Positions 59,738 through 64,000 of a DNA stretch of 64,000 nt are shown piece by piece. The number at the start of each line of letters is the position of its first letter. Within the stretch, counting starts at the first letter, position 1. The position numbers were made by a program, and so were the translations under genes. The notes under the pieces are model-generated. The model saw nothing but the letters and a program-made list of their open reading frames with translations, searched no databases and was not told the DNA's origin. The DNA comes from an uncultured Oceanospirillales bacterium (GTDB taxonomy: Bacteria > Pseudomonadota > Gammaproteobacteria > Xanthomonadales > SZUA-36): NCBI GenBank assembly GCA_913055655.1, contig CAJXKA010000001.1, positions 1,054,842-1,118,841 on the forward strand, read 5' to 3'.

Positions 59738-60222
59738 GCACCCTGCTCCCGTTCCGCCAGGATGGCGTCAAACCGTTCAGGTGTGACTTTGGCGTAGATA
59801 TCATCGCCGATACGCACCGATGGCGTGCAGGCGCAATTGCCCAGGCAGTACACCGGCTCCAGCGTGTAACGGCCGTCCTTGCTGGTCTCGTGCCAGTCAA
59901 CGCCCAGGCGCTCCCGGATATGGGTCTCCAGCGCCTCGACGCCCATGGCCTGGCAGGCCTCGGCGCGGCACACCTGGATGATGGCCTGGCCGGCAGGCGC
60001 TTGTCGGAAGTCGTGGTAAAAGCCGATCACGCCCTGCACCTCGGCGCGCGACAGGTTCAGCGCAGCGGCAATGGGCGGCACGGCGGCCGCAGGAACATGG
60101 CCCAGTGCAGCCTGGACCCCGTGCAGGACTTCGATCAACCGGTCCGGCGCCGAATCATTCGCCGCCAGGGCGGCGTCGACCACTGCCCGGATATCCGTTT
60201 CACTGGATGCCATGGTGCTCAT
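59734..60222 (-). CDS. fdsG: NAD-dependent formate dehydrogenase gamma subunit FdsG
   Basis: A 162-residue NuoE-like [2Fe-2S] subunit. The four cluster cysteines are in VCRAEAC and YCLGNCAC. The N-terminal helical bundle (LIEVLHGVQAALGHVPAAAVPPIAAALNLSRAEVQGVIGFYHDF) is typical. It is the first gene of the formate dehydrogenase block, so the promoter should lie in the 102-base gap before yrbG. An ATG at 60213 (MASSE) is an alternative start. Confidence 0.95.
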   Translation of the reverse strand: MSTMASSETDIRAVVDAALAANDSAPDRLIEVLHGVQAALGHVPAAAVPPIAAALNLSRAEVQGVIGFYHDFRQAPAGQAIIQVCRAEACQAMGVEALETHIRERLGVDWHETSKDGRYTLEPVYCLGNCACTPSVRIGDDIYAKVTPERFDAILAEREQGA

Positions 60223-60324
60223 TTGCCGGTCGCCAGGGGAACCTACAGTCTATCCGGACGATGACGGGTTTGGCCATCGCGCCGAGTTGGGTAGAATGTC
60301 CGGCACCTTTCGAGGGGGGAAAAC

Positions 60325-61272
60325 ATGACCCTGGAGATTCTCGGCTACCTGTTGGCCGGGCTGGCCCTGCTTGTGGCGGGCGGCGAAGCCGTTGTCCGCG
60401 GGGCCGCCGCGCTCGGCATGCGCCTGGGGCTTTCGGCCCTGGCCACCGGCCTGACCATCGTCGCATTCGGCACCAGCGCGCCTGAACTGGTCGTGAACCT
60501 GGAGGCCGCAACACTGGGTGAAACCGGTATGGCGGTCGGCAACGTGGTCGGCTCCAACATCGCCAACATCGGCCTGGTGCTCGGCGTGGCAGTATTGATC
60601 CGCCCGATGGGCCTGGACGTGCGCGCGGTCCGGGACGATATCTACGTGATGCTGATCGTCTCCGCCCTGGCGTGGATCTTCCTGGTGAACGGCAGCATCG
60701 GTCACGCGGAAGGCGCGATGTTCACCGCCGGCATCATCGCCTATGTCTGGGCCAACCTGCGCGCGGCCCGCGGGGAAACGCCCGAAGCCAGCGCCAGCTT
60801 CGAAGCCGCCATACCGGGGCGCAACCAGCCCATCTGGCTGGACATCATCCTGCTCGTTGTCGGCCTGGCCATCCTGCTGACCGGCGGCCAGCTGTTCGTT
60901 CACGGCGCACTGGACCTGGCGACCAATGTCGGGCTGTCGCCGACGGTGATCGGGCTGACCGTGGTGGCCATCGGCACCTGCCTGCCGGAACTGACCACCA
61001 CCGCCATCGCCGCCTGGCGCGGTTACGGCGACATGGCCATCGGCAACGTGGTCGGCTCCAACATCTTCAACGTGCTGTCCGTCCTGGGCCTCACCGCCCT
61101 GGTCCACCCCCTGGAACGCGGCGACATCAATACCGTCGACCTGCTGGTGTTCCTGGTTTCCGGCGCCATCCTGCTGCGCCTGATCGTGACCGGTTCACGC
61201 CTGTCGCGCTGGGAAGGCGCCTTGCTGTTTGCGGGATTCTGCCTCTACACGGCATGGCGCGTTACGGCCTGA
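60325..61272 (+). CDS. yrbG: Na+/Ca2+ exchanger family protein (YrbG-like)
   Basis: A 315-residue CaCA-family antiporter with ten membrane helices in two inverted repeats. The alpha repeats are ALATGLTIVAFGTSAPELVVNLEAA and PTVIGLTVVAIGTCLPELTTTAIAA, each with its Pro-Glu ion ligands, and NVVGSNI occurs after each. The cation selectivity cannot be read from sequence. A GAGGGGGG run lies just before the ATG. It is divergent from fdsG. Confidence 0.93.
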   Translation: MTLEILGYLLAGLALLVAGGEAVVRGAAALGMRLGLSALATGLTIVAFGTSAPELVVNLEAATLGETGMAVGNVVGSNIANIGLVLGVAVLIRPMGLDVRAVRDDIYVMLIVSALAWIFLVNGSIGHAEGAMFTAGIIAYVWANLRAARGETPEASASFEAAIPGRNQPIWLDIILLVVGLAILLTGGQLFVHGALDLATNVGLSPTVIGLTVVAIGTCLPELTTTAIAAWRGYGDMAIGNVVGSNIFNVLSVLGLTALVHPLERGDINTVDLLVFLVSGAILLRLIVTGSRLSRWEGALLFAGFCLYTAWRVTA

Positions 61273-61508
61273 GCAGCCCGTTCATTTCGGTCAAATGGTT
61301 GTCTGATTCGCACAAGCGCACGCCCCGTCCCCGGCGTTAAAGTTCTCCCCGACATTCGGCGACGGGATGTGAGTGAATCGGCAGCCGGGAGTCGACAGCA
61401 GTGTGTGTTCCCGTCGCGGACTCCTCCTTTGGCACACACGGCAACCTGGCAACACCACCAGTCATGTGCGTGTGCGTGTGTGTGGAAACGATTGGTGGCA
61501 TTCCTTGA
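61273..61508 (+). other. Non-coding stretch, candidate small RNA or long 3' UTR
   Basis: No supportable ORF lies between yrbG and the VOC gene (61273-61611). The stretch includes GTGTGTG (near 61402-61408) and CACACAC (near 61433-61439), which can pair, and a GTGTGCGTGTGCG run near 61466. It ends in a strong plus-strand terminator (separate entry). It may be the 3' UTR of yrbG or an independent small RNA; no good promoter was found. Confidence 0.3.
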
Positions 61509-61545
61509 GCCCTGGCGCCCTTCCCCCGGCGCCAGGGCTTTTTTT
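61509..61545 (+). terminator. Strong rho-independent terminator
   Basis: A perfect 11-base-pair stem (GCCCTGGCGCC at 61509-61519 with GGCGCCAGGGC at 61528-61538) has an 8-base loop and is followed by seven T (61539-61545). It works only in the plus direction. It is 236 bases past the yrbG stop, too far to be its simple terminator unless the 3' UTR is long. Confidence 0.9.
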
Positions 61546-61611
61546 ATGGCGTTCGCCAGAAGACGACGCTCGCCGGAATCCGTGTACTCGCAGACATGGC
61601 TATCCGAGCCG

Positions 61612-61989
61612 CTACTTTTGCGAATGCAGGCCGAGCATGTTGCCCTCGGTGTCGATCGCCAGGGAAACGAAGCCGTATTCACCAATGGCAAACTTGGGCT
61701 TTTCCACCTTGCCGCCCGCTGCGGCCACGCGGGACTCCTCAACCGCGCAGTCGTCGCACGAAAAGTAGACCAGCACGCTGTTGCCGCCCACGGGAAATCC
61801 CTCGTAGTGGACCAGCGCGCCCGGCGCACCGTACTGCTCGAAGTCGGACGGGAAAGCCAGCATCTTGATGCCCGGGTCGTTCGGGTCACCCAGGGCCTCC
61901 AGCTGGACGTCCAGCACCTTCTCGTAAAAGGCTTGCGCCCTGTCCATGTCAGACACGTAAATCTCAAACCAACCGACCGGATTACCCAT
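61612..61989 (-). CDS. VOC (glyoxalase/dioxygenase-fold) family protein
   Basis: A 125-residue single-domain VOC protein. VGWFEIYVSDMDRAQAFYEKVLDVQ is the first beta-alpha-beta unit and VSLAIDTEGNMLGLHSQK the last. One of the usual metal His positions is not obvious, so it may be a non-enzymatic binding protein or an antibiotic-resistance-type fold; function not assignable. The start at 61989 is set by AGGAGGA 8 bases upstream; a longer frame to 62040 adds residues over the promoter. Confidence 0.85.
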   Translation of the reverse strand: MGNPVGWFEIYVSDMDRAQAFYEKVLDVQLEALGDPNDPGIKMLAFPSDFEQYGAPGALVHYEGFPVGGNSVLVYFSCDDCAVEESRVAAAGGKVEKPKFAIGEYGFVSLAIDTEGNMLGLHSQK

Positions 61990-62098
61990 TTCAACGTCCT
62001 CCTGTAAGCAAGCTTCACGATCAGGCAATTTTTTCGGCACGGCCCCCTCAACGAGTCCGAGGGCATCTTCCCAATATAGTCGCAGGAAGCCCCTGGGC

Positions 62099-63322
62099 CT
62101 AGAACCTGCGCTGCAGTGTGCTTCTGACCCGCTCCGTTGCGCTCACCGGCTCGACCCGCCCGATCGTGACCGTGTCGCAACCCTGGAAGGCCATGAAGGT
62201 TTCCAGTGATTCACACAACGCAGCCAACAGCGCCTCGTCATCGTAACCATGCGGCTCGAAATGCAGGGTCCGGATTTCCAGTCGCCCCGCATTGCGATGG
62301 ACCTTGCAGTCCATGCGGCCGACAAACTGATCGCGATAAAGCAGCGGCAACGAGAAATAGCCGAAACGGCGCCGGGCGGCGGGCAGGTAACACTCCAGCT
62401 GGTACTGGAAGCCGAACAGGGCGTCCAGACGTTCGCGCTGGATCACGCCGTGGTCAAACGGCGACAGGATGGTAAGCCGGTCGGCGGCACGCGGCATGGG
62501 GCGCTGCAGAAGGCCTGCCTCGCAAAGGAACACGTCGCCATCGATACGAACCCGCTCGAGCTCGCCGGCGGCCAGCTTCTCATCAACCAAGGCATTGACC
62601 GCCGCACGCAGCGGCGCGCCCTTGCGCAGGTAGGTCACGCCTTTCAAGGTCACGAATGCGTGAGAACGCAGTTGCTGCGCCAACAGGTATTCCGCCTGCG
62701 CTTCCAGGCCCGGCATCGAGCAGTCAACGCCACCAGGCAGCACCCGCTCGGCCAGGTCATAGGTCTTTTGGAAGCCTTCACGATCGCTGACCATCAGGTC
62801 GCCCTGCATGTACAGCTGCTCCAGTGCCTTCTTGGCCGGCTTCCAGTCCCACCAGCCTTCGCGACGCGAAGTCGGATTGTCCAGGTCGCGTGATTTCAGC
62901 GGGCCGTCGGTACGGATCCGCGCCAGCAGTTCATTCATCAGCCGGATGTCAGGATTCCGGTTCCAGTGCACCTGGCCACGCTTGATAGCGTCCTTGTACG
63001 GCAACGAGAACCGGAAATCCGCCATCGGCAGGAACGCCGCGGCGTGCGACCAGTATTCGAAAATCTCGCCGCGCTGCAGCAAACGGTCGATCATCATGGG
63101 CTCAAACCCGGGCACGCGCGAATGCAGCACGTGATGATGCGCCCGCTCGACCACGGAGATCGAGTCGATCTGCACGTAGCCCAGGTGCCCGAACGCCCTG
63201 GCGGCGCCACTCAGCCCACGACCAAACGGCTGTCGCTGCAAAAGACCCAGCGCCGACAGCGCGTGGCGCCGGACACTTTGCCGGTCACGCTTACGGGTGA
63301 CCTCGATGACCGGCCACGTCAT
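62099..63322 (-). CDS. YcaQ/AlkX-like DNA glycosylase (winged-helix, HTH_42 family)
   Basis: A 407-residue member of the HTH_42 superfamily, which includes E. coli YcaQ, a glycosylase that unhooks DNA interstrand crosslinks. The catalytic Q-x-D motif is Gln51-Asp53 in GYVQIDSISVVERAHHHVLHSRVPGF. Three winged-helix-like domains follow, with blocks IFEYWSHAAAFLP and LSPFDHGVIQRERLDALFGFQYQLECYLPAARRRFGYFSLPLL. The ATG at 63322 overlaps the stop of the upstream DUF3052 gene (ATGA). Repair of N-alkylated or crosslinked DNA is the likely role. Confidence 0.9.
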   Translation of the reverse strand: MTWPVIEVTRKRDRQSVRRHALSALGLLQRQPFGRGLSGAARAFGHLGYVQIDSISVVERAHHHVLHSRVPGFEPMMIDRLLQRGEIFEYWSHAAAFLPMADFRFSLPYKDAIKRGQVHWNRNPDIRLMNELLARIRTDGPLKSRDLDNPTSRREGWWDWKPAKKALEQLYMQGDLMVSDREGFQKTYDLAERVLPGGVDCSMPGLEAQAEYLLAQQLRSHAFVTLKGVTYLRKGAPLRAAVNALVDEKLAAGELERVRIDGDVFLCEAGLLQRPMPRAADRLTILSPFDHGVIQRERLDALFGFQYQLECYLPAARRRFGYFSLPLLYRDQFVGRMDCKVHRNAGRLEIRTLHFEPHGYDDEALLAALCESLETFMAFQGCDTVTIGRVEPVSATERVRSTLQRRF

Positions 63323-63738
63323 CGACGATAACGCTTTCGAATGACCAGCTTCAGCGCCGACCAGGTCTCGTCGACCGCGCACACCTTGATATCAACCAGC
63401 GTCATGGGCAGCGCCACTTCCCGGACGACGTCCTCGGTGACCTGCGAGGCCACACCAGATGACTTTTTCGGCCAGGACACCCAGATCGCCCCGTCCCGGG
63501 GAATCTCGCCCAGCGCCTGTTGCAGCAAGCGCCGCAGCCGGGCTTTCGAGGTGGTAAACAGGTGAAAAATGTCGACCGGCGCGCGTAACCGGGAGGAAAC
63601 GACCGCCCCTTCCGGTAACGGCGCCAGCAAGCCCTGGAAATGCCGCGGCGCACCAATCACCTTGACCCTCGTGCCGGGCTTGATGCCAAGCTTTTTGGCC
63701 AGCGGAGTGCCGGAATAGCCCTCAACGCGCGCTGGCAC
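63319..63738 (-). CDS. DUF3052-family protein
   Basis: A protein of about 139 residues with the DUF3052 start GYSGTPLAKKLGIKPGTRVKVIGAP and the later block AIWVSWPKKSSGVASQVTEDVVREVALPMTLVDIKVCAVDETWSALKLVIR. The function is unknown. The start is probably GTG at 63738, which overlaps the upstream lipoprotein gene by 17 bases; a GTG at 63744 is possible. It is translationally coupled to the YcaQ-like gene. Confidence 0.85.
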   Translation of the reverse strand: MPARVEGYSGTPLAKKLGIKPGTRVKVIGAPRHFQGLLAPLPEGAVVSSRLRAPVDIFHLFTTSKARLRRLLQQALGEIPRDGAIWVSWPKKSSGVASQVTEDVVREVALPMTLVDIKVCAVDETWSALKLVIRKRYRR

Positions 63739-64000
63739 CCCCACCCCCCAGGAACATCGACGCCCCCAGCAGGTAACCGAAGTCGTACCAGCCGCCCGAG
63801 TTCGGAAAGGCATAAATCCGGTAGTCGGTGAACCAGCTGCCGATAAAGGTGAAGAAAATCAGGAAGCCGTGCAGCAGCCCCGAGAAGAACCCCGGCGGTT
63901 CCGCGACCTCCACCGGTGACGGCTGCGTCGCGCAGCTGGCCAGCACCATCACCACCAGTGACAGGCCAACAAACGCCAGCACCCGCCCCCGCTTCTGTTT
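63722..64000 (-). CDS. Small membrane lipoprotein, 5' end cut by window edge
   Basis: The frame is open to the window edge, preceded by Lys/Arg-rich codons (KQKRGR) that look like the start of a signal peptide. A GTG at 63982 is the only in-window start. The lipobox is LASC. The rest is a conserved small membrane-protein pattern, FFSGLLHGFLIFFTFIGSWFTDYRIYAFPNSGGWYDFGYLLGA, found in many bacteria without known function. It overlaps the DUF3052 gene. Confidence 0.75.
   Translation of the reverse strand, partial: KQKRGRVLAFVGLSLVVMVLASCATQPSPVEVAEPPGFFSGLLHGFLIFFTFIGSWFTDYRIYAFPNSGGWYDFGYLLGASMFLGGGGASAR

Overview
The window is a GC-rich, gene-dense stretch of chromosome from a gammaproteobacterium. 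The evidence is conserved gene order: miaB-phoH, rpoS-nlpD-(yqaA)-pcm-surE, petABC next to sspAB, rlmE/yhbY facing away from each other upstream of ftsH-folP-glmM, and rsxABCDGE-nth. The mix of a petABC bc1 complex, an NAD-linked formate dehydrogenase and secreted proteins with a GSWYN...GHGF domain suggests a Chromatiales/Xanthomonadales-type lineage (perhaps Wenzhouxiangella-like). That placement is inference. I found no rRNA, tRNA, CRISPR array, insertion sequence or prophage.

Layout. 1-2.3 kb: phoH (cut by the window edge) and miaB. 2.4-4.3 kb: a tandem pair of SEC-C/2OG-Fe(II) oxygenases, the first preceded by a possible 12-codon leader peptide. 4.3-9.8 kb: a lipoprotein, the threonine degradation pair tdh-kbl, a YbaY-like lipoprotein, a secreted GH5 glycosidase and a TonB-C-domain protein. 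9.9-14.7 kb: glmM, folP, ftsH, rlmE. 14.8-21.2 kb: yhbY, a Mth938-like gene, rpoS-nlpD-yqaA-pcm-surE, smr, sspB, sspA. 21.3-26.8 kb: petCBA, a DegS-like protease, dcd, apbC. 26.9-34.7 kb: metG, then rsxABCDGE-nth as one overlapping run. 35.0-37.7 kb: a four-gene HvfABCD/bufferin-type RiPP operon. 37.7-43.4 kb: a TraB/GumN protein, rnt, a heptanucleotide repeat tract, a YIP1 membrane protein and a MacAB-type exporter. 43.4-49.0 kb: an orphan hyuB, purE, a Trm112-like gene, nadC, a secreted unknown protein and a Shewanella-like phosphatase. 49.1-60.2 kb: one long minus-strand block with fdsGBA, a secreted unknown protein, apbE, fdhD, fdsD, mobA, moaB and moeA. 60.3-64 kb: a Na+/Ca2+ exchanger, a long non-coding gap ending in a strong terminator, a VOC protein, a YcaQ-like glycosylase, a DUF3052 protein and a small lipoprotein cut by the edge.

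How the genes work together. The most distinctive system is the RiPP operon at 35.0-37.7 kb. A secreted precursor with seven Cys in EGKCG-type motifs is followed by its multinuclear iron oxidase (DUF692/MNIO), a DUF2063 partner and a DoxX membrane protein. Characterised relatives make copper-binding peptides with oxazolone/thioamide groups. The formate dehydrogenase block carries the structural subunits together with molybdenum-cofactor synthesis and sulfuration genes, so enzyme and cofactor are likely made together. An apbE gene and an unrelated-looking secreted protein sit between fdsA and fdsD. RpoS, NlpD, Pcm, SurE, SspA and SspB form a stationary-phase and stress region. Many starts are GTG or TTG (rpoS, sspA, purE, dcd, nth, rsxA, rsxC, rsxG, apbE), often in stop/start overlaps that suggest translational coupling.
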